Positions 33,387-44,700 of a stretch of 64,000 bases of DNA are shown here, piece by piece. Under the pieces are notes generated by a model, which searched no databases, had not been told where the DNA came from, and saw only the letters and a list, made by a program, of their open reading frames with translations. Position numbers and translations under genes: made by a program. How positions within the stretch are numbered: position 1 is the first letter of the stretch; each line of letters opens with the position of its first letter. Source of the stretch: Conoideocrella luteorostrata (Eukaryota > Ascomycota > Sordariomycetes > Hypocreales > Clavicipitaceae); the NCBI GenBank assembly GCA_032433595.1, contig JASWJB010000068.1, forward strand, positions 94,546-158,545, given 5' to 3'.

Positions 33387-35317
33387 TTGTTTTAATATTT
33401 TATTAGAGTAAATAAACTATATCCCCTCCTAAGAAAATTAGTCCCTTTAATCTTTTTTAATTATAGTATTTTTATATTCTAGTGTAAATAAATTTAAGTT
33501 CTATCCTTATTTCCTTGTAAAGTTTCTATATATTTTCTACATTAAGTATAGCTTTCTTAGTGTTTAGCCCTTATATAGGTGTTCTAAAGACTTCTAGATT
33601 ATATCTATAGTTTATATATACTAGTAATGTTTTCGTTAATTCTAAAACTACGCTATTATAAGCTAGTTAGGCTATTAGTAATTTCTTTACCTAATTGTTT
33701 TAATTATAATTAATGTAACATTAAAGGTACTATTCTAACGTTTAGTTTAATCTTTTGGTTTATTTATTAGTCTATAGGTAATATACTATGCTAAGCTTAT
33801 GTTTTATTCCTAATTATACTATTAGGGCTTGCTAGAAGTTAGAGGTAAATATAGTTTCTTTGTTTAAAACAATTTCTTCTAGTAATCTATAGTTGCTTAT
33901 AATTATTCGTAGGAACACATAAGCTAGTTCTTATGCATTGCTTGCTTCTTAGAATAGTAAGAAGTAGCTATACTTTATAAGTCTATTTATGACTATAAAT
34001 ATACTATTATATTCTGCGTTTATTAAGGGTTCTTTAGATAATAGTAATTTAGTAATGTGGTTAAATGCAATAGACTCCTAAGGCTTCTGTGGCACCTAAA
34101 GTGGTTATAAGTGTTTATATAGTTTATGCCTAGAGGCTTTGCTTTATGCGTATTCTATATATTCTCTAATTACTTTTTATATAACTTTCTTTAGTCTAGG
34201 GAAGTTATAGCTTTGTTGTATTTTATTTATTGTTTTTTGTATCCCTTAATGTCTTAAGACAGAATATATATATAAGACCTCCATGCATTCCTTTTGTAGT
34301 TCTAGTGGTATTTAGACTTTTCCTTTATATTGTGGTATATCTAATCACTCTATATCGTATTCTAGGGGTACTTCCTAAATGTGTTTAATATAATTCTTTG
34401 TTTATTATAGTACTAAATAATATACTAGGTTATTTGTTACTACTTTAAAGATTGTATTTAACTATTATTATTATAAATTGCTTTATGTGTTAAACTCAAG
34501 TAACTATTCTTTAACAACAGGTGTTCCTGTGTTATAGTTACTTTGTTAACTAAGAGCGTCTGCTTTACTATTTTCTAATCCCTTTTAATAAGTAATCTTA
34601 TAATTAAATTCTAAGAGATATTCTACCTATTAAATTTATTATCTATTTAACTATTATGTTATAGAAAAGTGTGTAATATTCTTATAATTTATATAGACTT
34701 TAACGCGGTGTTTTGTGCCTAATAAGTAGTATTAAAATTCCTTAAATAAGTTAATAATAGCGAGGAATTCTTTATTATAGATAGGGTAATTAAGTTCTGC
34801 TCTATGTAGCTTCTTTAAATAAAAGGCTATTAGATGTATCTTTCTATTATTATCTTTTTGCTTAATCTATGCGCCTAGCGTAAAGTTAGATACATTAGTT
34901 TCTAGTTTTACTAGTTTTTCTAGGTTAAATGTGATTAAAATAGGTTCTAAGAGTATTAACTTTTTAATGCTATTATAGGCTTTTTATGCTAAGTTACTCT
35001 ATTCCTATGTTTTGTCTTTCTTTATAAGTTTATATAATAGTGTTATAATTTTTCTAAAGTTCTTTATAAATTATTAGTAATAATTTACAAATCCTAGGAA
35101 ACTTTATACCTCTATAACATTTCTTAGTACTAGCTATTCTTTTATAGCTTTAATTTTTGTTTTCTTTATTCTAATTTTGTTAGGTTAAATAGTGTATCTA
35201 AAGAAATCCACTTCCTATGTGTAGAACTTGCTTTTCTCTAGTTTTACTAATAACTTTGCATTTTAGAGTGCTACTAGGACCTTATATATATATTCCTTGT
35301 GTTCTTTAAGATTCTTT

Positions 35318-35690
35318 AAGAAGATTAAGATATTATTAAGATATATAACTATAAAAATATTAAGGTACTTTCGTAGTATATTGTTAATTATTCTTTAGAA
35401 TATTATAAGTATATTTATAAGTCTAAATAGCATAACTAAGTATTTAAATAGTCTAAACTTTGTTCTAAAAGCTATTTTCTATTTATTACCTTTTTTTAAC
35501 TTAAATTAAGTTATAAGCTCCCTTAAGATCTAGAGCTATAAACTAATTTATTCTATGTAATTAATCTTGTAATTCTGCGATAAGTAATAAGGGTATTTAA
35601 TCTTTAATAGTAATATTATTAAGTTATTAGTAATCTATAATAAGTTATAACTTCCTATTTTTCTTTAGTATAAACATAATAGGGTATCTT
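35318..35690 (-). pseudogene. Gypsy reverse transcriptase remnant
   Basis: YPIMFILKKN (fingers, from a VLFVKKK-type block) at 35654-35690 and VIYLNNILIF at 35318-35352, the catalytic YxDD with both Asp replaced by Asn. The spacing of about 110 residues is normal for gypsy RT. Confidence 0.8.
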
Positions 35691-36477
35691 ACTTCTAAAG
35701 TTAATATTTATATATAGCCCTTAGCTAATATTTTATTAATATATTCTTGTAGTATCTCTAGTTACTTTCCGTTAAGACTATAGATTTTATTAAATATTAT
35801 TAATGTTCCTTCTTTTAGAATAATCTTATAATCCTATTTACTATGTTCTAGTAATCTAGTGTTAAGTTCTTCTTTAAACAGTTTTGTGTATTTCTAGTAT
35901 TCCTTAGGGATATTTTTTAATTATTCTTCCTTGGTTTTAAGACTTTCTTCTGTTTTTATAGGCTTTTCTATTGTATTATTAATATATATAAGGTCTTTCC
36001 TTAGAGTAGTAATAACTCTTTAGATCTTGTGATTCTTTAATTTTGTTTGTTTGTAATGTATTCTAGGTTATAATATAGTCTTTATTATTATAGATTTAGC
36101 TTTTACCTTATATATCTTGCTTGCTTCTATAGTAGCTAAGTTATAGTAAAATTTCGCTTCTTCTAAATTGTTCTAATGCTATTAGTTTACGCTATTATCC
36201 TAACGCAAATAGCTAGTCCTCTAGTTAATTAATAGGTTGCTCTCCCTTAGCTATAGATATCCTAGGACTATATTATGCTCTAATATATCTATAATATTAT
36301 AGGTAATAGTTTCAAAATGTCCTTAAATAACAAACGGTAGGTAAGGAGTCTCTATGTTAATTATCCTATTATTATAAGAAAACGCTTCTTCTTTAATATT
36401 ATAAAGTTAATAGGGTTTCTTTTTTGTGTTCTATAGTAGTTAGTAATAATTAATAACTCTAGGTAAGACATAGTTAC

Positions 36478-36507
36478 TTATTATGCTACTATCTATTAGT
36501 ACTTTCT
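36478..36507 (-). pseudogene. Gypsy aspartic protease remnant
   Basis: Minus-strand VLIDSSIISN matches the D-S/T-G-containing protease core (Gly now Ser, a G-to-A change). Its position between zinc knuckle and RT fits a gypsy pol. Confidence 0.65.
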
Positions 36508-38167
36508 TTACGCGATGTCCTAAGATCTTAGCTTCTAATACTAGCTTGTGTTGTGTTCTACTGTTGTTAGTTTCGCATAGAGTTATTAGTTTCTTTCTTG
36601 TTAAGCTAGTTTATAGCCTTTTTATAGATAGCGTACCTTGTTTTTTAAATCTAGAATAGTTTCTTTGTTAATTTGTTTTTTAATTTCCTTATGCTATTCT
36701 ATAGCGTTACTGTTTTCAATAGCTTGTTTAAAACTTATTTTTTGTTTATATAAATATATAAGTTATATATATATTTAGCGTTTTATTTCTATGTGCTAAT
36801 CGCAATAATAGTCTTTATAGTTTACTACATATTTCCACTAATAGTTTCGTATATTATGTTAGCACTATTTATTATAGTAATCCTTGTTTTATTGTTATGA
36901 TTTCTTAGCTTCCGCAGGGTTTTTATGTTTATATAGCTTAAAAGATTACCTTATATTTTAGTATACTTTAGGTGTACTAAATTGCTATTTATGCTATTCC
37001 CTTGCCTTATTTACTAGATATTCTAGGTATTATAGCAGGTTATATATATTATGATTAGTTATTCCGCAGGCTTCTGTTCCTAGTAACTATTTATATTATT
37101 AAGGGTTAATATTTTTCTCCTATTAATGCTATTTAATTACTTTCCCTAGTATATGTATTTAGCATATATCTATTTTATATAGCAGTATTAGTGCTTCTGT
37201 ATTTTAGTACTATAGTAGTGTACTTGCGTTAGGTTTAAGAATAGTGATATATTCCTTGTTTCTAAGTGTTATTCTTTATTCTCTAAGTTTATAGGCTAGG
37301 TATAGTTATGTGATTTTATAACCTACTATTTGTTTTAGGAAGATATCTAGTCTTGCCTTAGTATAAAAATGTGTTTTGTATCTAAAGTATACATATAATG
37401 CCTATAAGATATAATAATATTTATTATAGTGTAGGTGTATTTATAGATTATCCCTAAATTCTCCTAGTGGTTCCTATAATCCTATAGCTACTACTATAAA
37501 GTTATTGCTTAGGATTAAGATTACTATGTCTTTTCCTTGTGGTGTAGGTTAGTATTAAGTAAATATTTATTTTTAATTAAACGTAAGAGGTTTAGGTTTA
37601 ATCTGCGTGAGAATGTTTTAGTATTATGTATTATAATATTCTATGTTATATTGTGAGGTAGTTTATTTATTTTTATTGCTTTCTTTATATAATAATGTTT
37701 TATAGTCTTGGTTAAACTTATTATCACTACTACTGCCTTTGGGTGTGTCTTGATCTTAATCTATAGTGTTAAACAAGCTAGTGTTGTTAACACTTAGTGC
37801 CCTTTTTTCTTGTAGTTATATGAGAAGTTATGTAGCTTCTTCTTCTTATTATTAAAGGTTATCTTCTATTGCTTATTGTGCTTTATTTATTCCTGCTTAG
37901 ATTTCTTGGTAGGTTTTTTGCCTAATTTATTATAGTTTAATTCCTTGTCCTCCCTTTAGTAGGGGAATCCTGCTAGTTATAGCTAAAGTTTTCTTAGGCT
38001 ATTTTAGAAACTATCTACTACCTTATTTTTCGCTAAGGTACATAATATAGTTATTATTATAACATCCGGTCTAGTTAAGGTTTTAATGTTTAATATCTAT
38101 GTTAGTATTATTAAGTTATTTCTTACTGTCTAGAGCTAGTTTCTATTCCTTTTTGGGTTATTTATAT

Positions 38168-38213
38168 TCCCTAGAGAAATATCCCTTTTTCCCATAATTA
38201 TAGCACTTTACCT
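38168..38213 (-). pseudogene. Gypsy gag zinc-knuckle remnant
   Basis: CYNYGKKGYFSREYK corresponds to CCHC (C-x2-C-x4-H-x4-C) with Cys and His changed to Tyr by transition mutations. Confidence 0.7.
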
Positions 38214-39224
38214 TTTCTTTGTTAAACTTCTTTGTAGCGTCTAGGTTTATTTATCCTGGGTTAGTAGTATATATGTATATAATAGGCTCTTGTTGTTATT
38301 TGCCTTAATTACTAAGGTTTCTTTGTATATTATTATGCTAATTCTTATTACCTTAATTCTTTTCTTAGCGTTACTTATACTATTTGTCGTTAATATATAC
38401 TATAATGCCTATATAGTTAGCAAGGGTATTTAGTTAGTTTAATTTATAGAGTTTATCCTTAACTTCTTCTTTAAGTCCTTTATAATATATAGACATAAGG
38501 TAGGCTTATTCCTATAGAAGTTTAGATATAATCTATAAGAATATTACAGAATATTTAGATACTAATTCTTTTTAACGTAAGTTCTGTAATTTACTTTCTG
38601 CCTTTTATTCTTTATCTATAGTTCTAAACGTCTAATAGATAGAGTTCTTAAATTCCTAATAAGATAAAAAGATATAAACTATGTTTAGTTTATAGGTTCC
38701 TAAAAAAGAGTTTTCTATGTAATTACGTAATATAGGTTTAAACTAAGAGAGTGCTAGTCTAGTGAGTCTACCTGCGGTATACTACACCCTAGATGCCTTA
38801 TTCTTAAATTATATTAAGAAATACATAAAGTAGGCCTAAAGCTAGGTAAGGAATAATTATAAGGTACTTATAATACTGTTAAATAATCCTAGTAATATAG
38901 GCTTTAATACTTCTCCTAGATCCTTGCCCTTTATAGTAGTGGTAGTAAGTCTGTTAAGTTTATTAATTTAGCCCTAGTATATATTAGCTTATTCTTGTAT
39001 ACACTAAGCTATTTCGCCTATGTATTATTTAGCTTATTTAATTTAACTTTAAAGAAGTTAAATCATATTATTGCGTTTATTATTAGAGTTAATATCTATA
39101 GTATCTTAAGGATCCTTCTCCTTTCCTTTAGAGCTTAATTTATACTTAGAGTTAGGAGCTATATTAATAGTATAAGGTATTACTTAGAGTAACGTAGTGT
39201 AAGTCTAAACAAGAGTCTTTAATA

Positions 39225-39636
39225 TATAATAGCTATAGTTAGTTCCTAAGGGATAAACCTAAGTTATAGTTTATGTTAGCAAAGGTTATAGGGCATTATA
39301 TATTCTTAAGCAAAGAGATATTATATTACAATGGTTTAGGTAATTAATAGATGCAGATAAATAATTATAATAATTAAATAACTATTAAAGACTAACTATC
39401 TAAGATATTTAAAGAGCGTAATTTAGTGGTGCCTATATAGTAAGTGGTTTACCTTTAGTTCACGGTGAACCTGTAGTGACTTTTTATACAGCTCACTAAT
39501 AGTTCACAGTGAACTCGTAGTGAACTATACTCCTTAGATAGAATATCTCTAGTTCCGCCCGGTGGTCACGTGTGGCAATGGGGGTTTGGCGCCCCATGAC
39601 CGGCCTTCTTGCAGCCCGCTAGCCAGGGTCGTAACA
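39225..39636 (-). repeat. Right LTR of the nested gypsy element
   Basis: 412 bp, ending GTAACA before CCTAG. Here the left, inner end is mutated (TATAATAGCTATAG) and the right, outer end is intact (GGCGCCCCATGACCGG), mirroring the left LTR. Confidence 0.9.
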
Positions 39637-41409
39637 CCTAGTTATTAGTGCCAGATTTCTAACTCTAATATTTAATCTAACTTCTGTTTTCTTAAAGATT
39701 AAAAGCATTTAGCTTAAATACCTTTAATTTAGTTAGGTTAAATATTATTAATTTAGTTAGGTTACTGCTTAATAGGTTAATTAGTCTAACTAATAGGATT
39801 AAATTTAATTACTAGTTAACTATAGATTTAGGTTATATAGAAGATAACTTCCTTGCCTTTAGTTATATTACTAGTATTTAGATTCTAATTAAATTCCTTC
39901 TTAATAAATATATTTAAGGACGCTATATTTATGTGGAAAGAAGGGATATAAGCTACTCTTTATAGCAGGAAAACCCCTTCTTAAATTTATAGATATATTT
40001 AACTATATCCATGGATTTTAATTTATTAATTTCTAGTGTAAATTATCTTAATTGCTTAATTTAGCTTATATTCCTTAAGGCATTAAATATTATTATAAAT
40101 ATATAAATTAGTATATAAGTTAAGAAGGAAGGAATCCTATAATAAATATATTTAATAACTTCCTTCCTAACTAGCTTACTAACTATCTTCCTAACTAGTT
40201 AACTAACTAGGATTTTAATGTGTATAGAATCTAGTAAATATAACGCCTTTTATATTCTTCTTATCTTTATTTTCTAGCTTTTGTTCTAGCTTATTAAATT
40301 TTTTCATAATTTTTTTATAGTAATCCTTTATATTTAGGTCCTTTAGCTTCTCTTTAATACTAGCTTAGATAGCCTAGTTTAGCTACTAATTAGCTAGTCT
40401 CTTCTGCTTAACTAAATACTAGTAATCCTAGTACTAGTGTAGTTAGCTATATAGGCACTTTAGTAGCTACCTATAGCTTATATTAGTGGATAACAAATTT
40501 AACGAATTTAATGCCTAACTAGGATATTAACCTTGTTAACTAGTATCCTTGCCTTAGAAGGTTACTAAAAATACTCCTCTAGTAGCTTCTTAAGTTTTTT
40601 AACTTTAGAAGTGCTACTTATAAAGCTTACTTATCTTCTAACTATTAGGAATCTTATCCTACTATTTAGGCTTATTGCTAATTAACTTATCGCGAATCTA
40701 GTTATTTTAATAGTTTAAAAATAATAGCAATACAGTAGCTATAAATATAAGGAAATTTAGTGTTAGCCTAATTCCTTAAACATTAAGGAGCTTAATATTT
40801 AAGGCTTTTTAATAAACCTTATGCTAGCTTATAAGCTAGGTTTAAATCTTTGTATAATTTAGTGCCTTTAAGACCTACTTATATCTTGTGAGAACCTCTT
40901 ATTACTAGTTATAAGATATAAGCTTAAATTAATTTCTTAGTAATTTTAACTAATAAGTAAGGCTAACCTTAAGTGTAATAATATTATAGAAGTTACTAAT
41001 TATACTTATAATATGCTTCTAAAGGCTTGCAATAGCTTTTTAATAACAAAGGTATTCCTATAAATATAATTAGTATAGTAAATTTATGTATTTAAGCCTC
41101 TTAAATTAGTTAGTATCTAGGTTTATAATGCCTGTGGCATTAGGGTTAATATCTTAAGGACTTAGCTTAATAGGCTAAATGAATTCTAGAAGATTATCTG
41201 CTTTAGGGTTTAAATACTTCTAGATACTCTCTATAATAGTAATCTTTTAAATAATTAATATTTACTATTCTTAGTTACTAGTCCCTTAAAGATAAGCATA
41301 GGAAGAAGGACCCTTAGAGGTATTTATAATAGCTTTATATAGTATTATAATAATAGTGTAATTATAATAGTAAAATAGTAAGAATACTTATGTAAACTAG
41401 GCTTATAAC

Positions 41410-41764
41410 TATTATAAGTAAGTAGCTATAGAAGTTAATCTCTAAGGTAGTAGAAAAAATATCCTTAATTTCTATCTAATTAACGGGAATTTAGCTGCTA
41501 TTTATTTCTATAATATCCCTCTTTTTATGTATTTATTTTATTTTATTAATTCTAACAATATTGTTAATATTGTTTATTTCTAGTGATATTAAATTCCTCG
41601 CGCGGGGCGTATTCCTTGGTATTGTTTAATTTTAATAATATTAAATACTTCTAGTTGTATGATTCTGTTGAATTTAAACGCTTCTGACGATGTTAAATAA
41701 TTCTGGTCGCATTGTGTGTTTTCGGTGATATTGAGTGCATCGTTGTGGAATGCTTCCTGTGACA
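41410..41764 (-). repeat. Right LTR of the copia element
   Basis: 355 bp. Its left (inner) end is mutated (TATTATAAGTAAG) and its right (outer) about 120 bp is nearly unmutated, ending CTTCCTGTGACA. It supplies the last 23 codons and stop of the truncated PKS frame. Confidence 0.92.
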
Positions 41765-44700
41765 AATCAGCTCGTGGCGTTTAATGCCAATCAGTTCTGC
41801 CAGGACTCCAACAATATCGACCTTGGAACTAATAGCAGCTGAAACTATTGCAGGATCTTCGATCGAAGTAGTGCTCTTGATAGGCGTTTTAGGGGATACA
41901 CTACCGGAGTCAAGTGTGGAGTCGAAGTCACTTTCCTCTCCAATTTCATCTTCCCCGTCAATGGCTCTTATTTCACCAGCTTCAATAGTCTTGCGAGTAC
42001 ACTCGACAAGACTCTTCACGTCGATGACTTCAGCGGCTTCATCTAGAGAGAATTTGCAGTTGAACTTGTTTTCCAGCTCCGTGACAAGCTCCATACCCAT
42101 CAAAGAGTCTATGCCTAGGTCGGCGAGGTTGCTCTCCAGTGTGATATGATCTTCGTCAATGCCTGACAGCTCAGATATGATGGCTGTGAGCTTGGGTAGA
42201 ATGTCATTTTGAATCGTTCGCGGTGGCCTTGAGCATTTCATCTCTTGCAGCTTGGACTTTTTGGTTGGAGAATTTGAAGTAGCCTGAATTACAGGCACTG
42301 TGGTCTGTGGATCATTCACAAAGATGGCACGCTCGCTGACCGCTTCTTTAGGTGGCACTGGTTGTATGGTGGAACTGTTGGTGAGGCGATTCAAAAGCTT
42401 TTTGATGGACTCCTTGTGTACTTGGACATAATTAATACCAAGAATGGCCTCCACCAGAGCGCCGGTGTCAGGATTAAAGACGAAGATGTCGCTTAGAAAA
42501 CCACCGCTAGCCGTTGAGCCATTGTGATAGGCGAGGATGTCATAACGCTGTGGACGATCATGTAAGATTTTCTTAGACCTCATCCAGCGCTCTAGACCGC
42601 GGGATATGTAAATATCGACCGAGGGCCTGTCCGTCATGCAATTAACAAAAATGCCACCAACCTGGCAAAACGTGTCTGACAAATGTGCGTCGAACCATGT
42701 CTCGTTGTTGTAACTCTTTACGACATGACCAGCAGAGATGTTACCTTTGCCAACCAGCTTAACAAGTCCACGGTATTGGTCGCCATAATCCACGACCTCT
42801 GCGAAGGTTTTGTAAATATTGCGTCCCTGTATGGCATCATCGGGGTCTAGTGAATTCAACAGCTCTAAGCAGTGGTCGTGGCTGATGATGCGCTGATATC
42901 TTGACAAATCTAGTTCAGTTGAAAGATCTTTTGTTGAAGGAATAATGCGACCTGTGGTGTGGGTTGCAGTCGAACGTCGGGAGGCTGGGCCGCTTGTGCT
43001 TATTAACTTGAACAGCCACTCTCCCACTCGAGCTTCGGAGGCAACTAGGTCAAGCGACAACGATAAAGAAGAGTCAACACAAATCGGTGCGAGGTTTTCG
43101 AGGCCATAGATCTCTGGATTGAAGTCGGCGCCAAGTGACACGAGCTGCGACAAGGCATCGATGGCAAGGTCAATCTGCACTGTCGCCGGGCAGATGGGAG
43201 CAGTGTGCGCAATTTTGTGGCCGATCATGAGATTCTCAAATTTCGGGATCATGGTATTGACACGGAAGCGAGTATGGCGCTTAATGGTTCCGTCCTGGTA
43301 TCCGACGAAAGTCAACAACGAGGCAGGAATCTTTTCCGGTTCGGATGTCACTGATGGCTTTTCCACAGCTTCTAAAGGCGGCCCCTCTTTGAGTTCAATC
43401 CAGTGCTTCGATTTCGCGAATTGGTAAGGCGGAAGGAGTTGAACAGAATATTGAGAAGTTTGCAGACTCGAGTGCTCCCAATAAGTCACATCTATACCGG
43501 CTTTCCATAAGTTGACTGTCGCATCTGCCAAATTATCGCAGGCTGAATCGCTGGTAATATTGACAGGTACAAAGCTGTTTCTCTGCGGCGCTCCCAAGGC
43601 TCTGCTGACCATGGCGGTTACCGTTGAGTTGGATCCAGCCTCGAGCCAGACGCATTCGGGATATCTCTTGGCGAGCCTCTGCACGCAATGCTGGAAGTAG
43701 ACGGGCTGGCGCATGTGTTCACCGAAGAATTCCGCAGAAATCTCAGGCTCAGACTCGGTTTCAGTACAGCGAGCCCACTCCATTATTGGCCGTTCAAATG
43801 TCAAGTCAAGTGCAGATTCTTTCAGAGGAACCAGAAGGGGCTCCACCAGTGTCGAATGAAAGGCGTTTGTAACGGCCAGCTTCTTCGATTTGACGGGGAA
43901 GGACGTATCGCTGGAGAGAATATTAGCTACAGCCTCAATAGCGACCGAGGATCCAGCCAGTGTAAAACTGTGCGGGCCGTTGAAGCAAGCAATAACCGCA
44001 GGGTCTCGATCCTTGTCAAGTGTGGCGTTTGACAGCTCGATAAGACGCTCGACATCCTTCAAATTGGCTTCGACAGCCATCATGGCGCCTTTGTCGGCAC
44101 CCCACTGGTCGCGAATGATTCGGCCACGAGCAGCGATCATGGTGAGAGCTTGCGGCAGTGACAATACGCCGGCAATACATAAGGCGGTCAGCTCACCAAA
44201 GCTATGACCCAATACGGCGACAGGCTGAACACCGCTATCAATCCAGCATTTTGCACATGAGTATTGGAGGGCAAAAAGGGCAACTTGCAACCGAACAGCA
44301 TCGTTGATTGGTTCACGCTGGAAGATATGAGGGAAAATGCTTGTAATACCCAGCGAGCGGCAGACATTGTTGCATTCGTCAAGGTACTTCCTGAGAATAC
44401 GTACGGACTCATAGAGCTGACGATGAAGGCCGACAAATTTGGATATCTGTCCCCCAAAGCAGAGGATGACAGACTGGCTGCAATCAGTGTTCTTGTCAGC
44501 GAGCTGGAGAGGGCTACCCTTCTTCGCTGCGGTTTCTAGCTTTTCTTCCAGCTCACTTAGAGAGTGGGCAGTAAAGACCACACGACGAGGGAGAGTGCGA
44601 TTCGACTGACGCGCGAGGTTGAAGGACAAATCTGCGATTGAATTGGACTTGTGCTTTCGCACAAAGCGAAGGAGAGCTCCTGCGTACGCGCCGAGACTCT

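Larger units (their letters stand above)
31804..39636 (-). mobile_element. Nested Ty3/gypsy-type LTR retrotransposon (7,833 bp)
   Basis: Two 412-bp LTRs (31804-32215, 39225-39636) and exact CCTAG duplications mark an insertion into the outer copia element. Minus-strand remnants occur in gypsy order: a gag zinc knuckle (about 38168-38213, CYNYGKKGYFSRE), protease VLIDSSIISN (about 36478-36507), reverse transcriptase (YPIMFILKKN at 35654-35690; VIYLNNILIF, from YLDDILIF, at 35318-35352), and an integrase C-terminus (RLSNKLDYKKLGPFKVK, about 33340-33386). This order (PR-RT-IN) and the RT and integrase C-terminal forms indicate gypsy/chromovirus-like. Stops saturate the frames and the TA-richness is extreme, consistent with RIP. 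It carries an extra plus-strand ORF near its left LTR. Confidence 0.9.
28529..41764 (-). mobile_element. Outer Ty1/copia-type LTR retrotransposon (13,236 bp including the nested element)
   Basis: Two 355-bp LTRs (28529-28883, 41410-41764) have TGTCACA...TGTGACA inverted termini and are flanked by AATCA duplications. Without the nested gypsy element it is about 5.4 kb, a normal copia length. On the minus strand a mutated reverse transcriptase motif, YVNNII (from YVDDII-type), preceded by DPYVFNNNKITVFV, lies at about 29922-29977. That form is copia-specific and sets the orientation, the same as the PKS. The interior is extremely AT-rich with stops in all frames, and all LTR-LTR differences I aligned are C/T or G/A, so it is RIP-inactivated. 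Remaining gag/protease/integrase segments are too degraded to place. Confidence 0.92.

Noticed and set aside
28530..41692. A natural two-gene PKS with an AT-rich isochore or centromere-like block between the halves
   Set aside because: LTR pairs, exact duplications at both nesting levels and in-frame continuity of the PKS show that the block is inserted retroelements.
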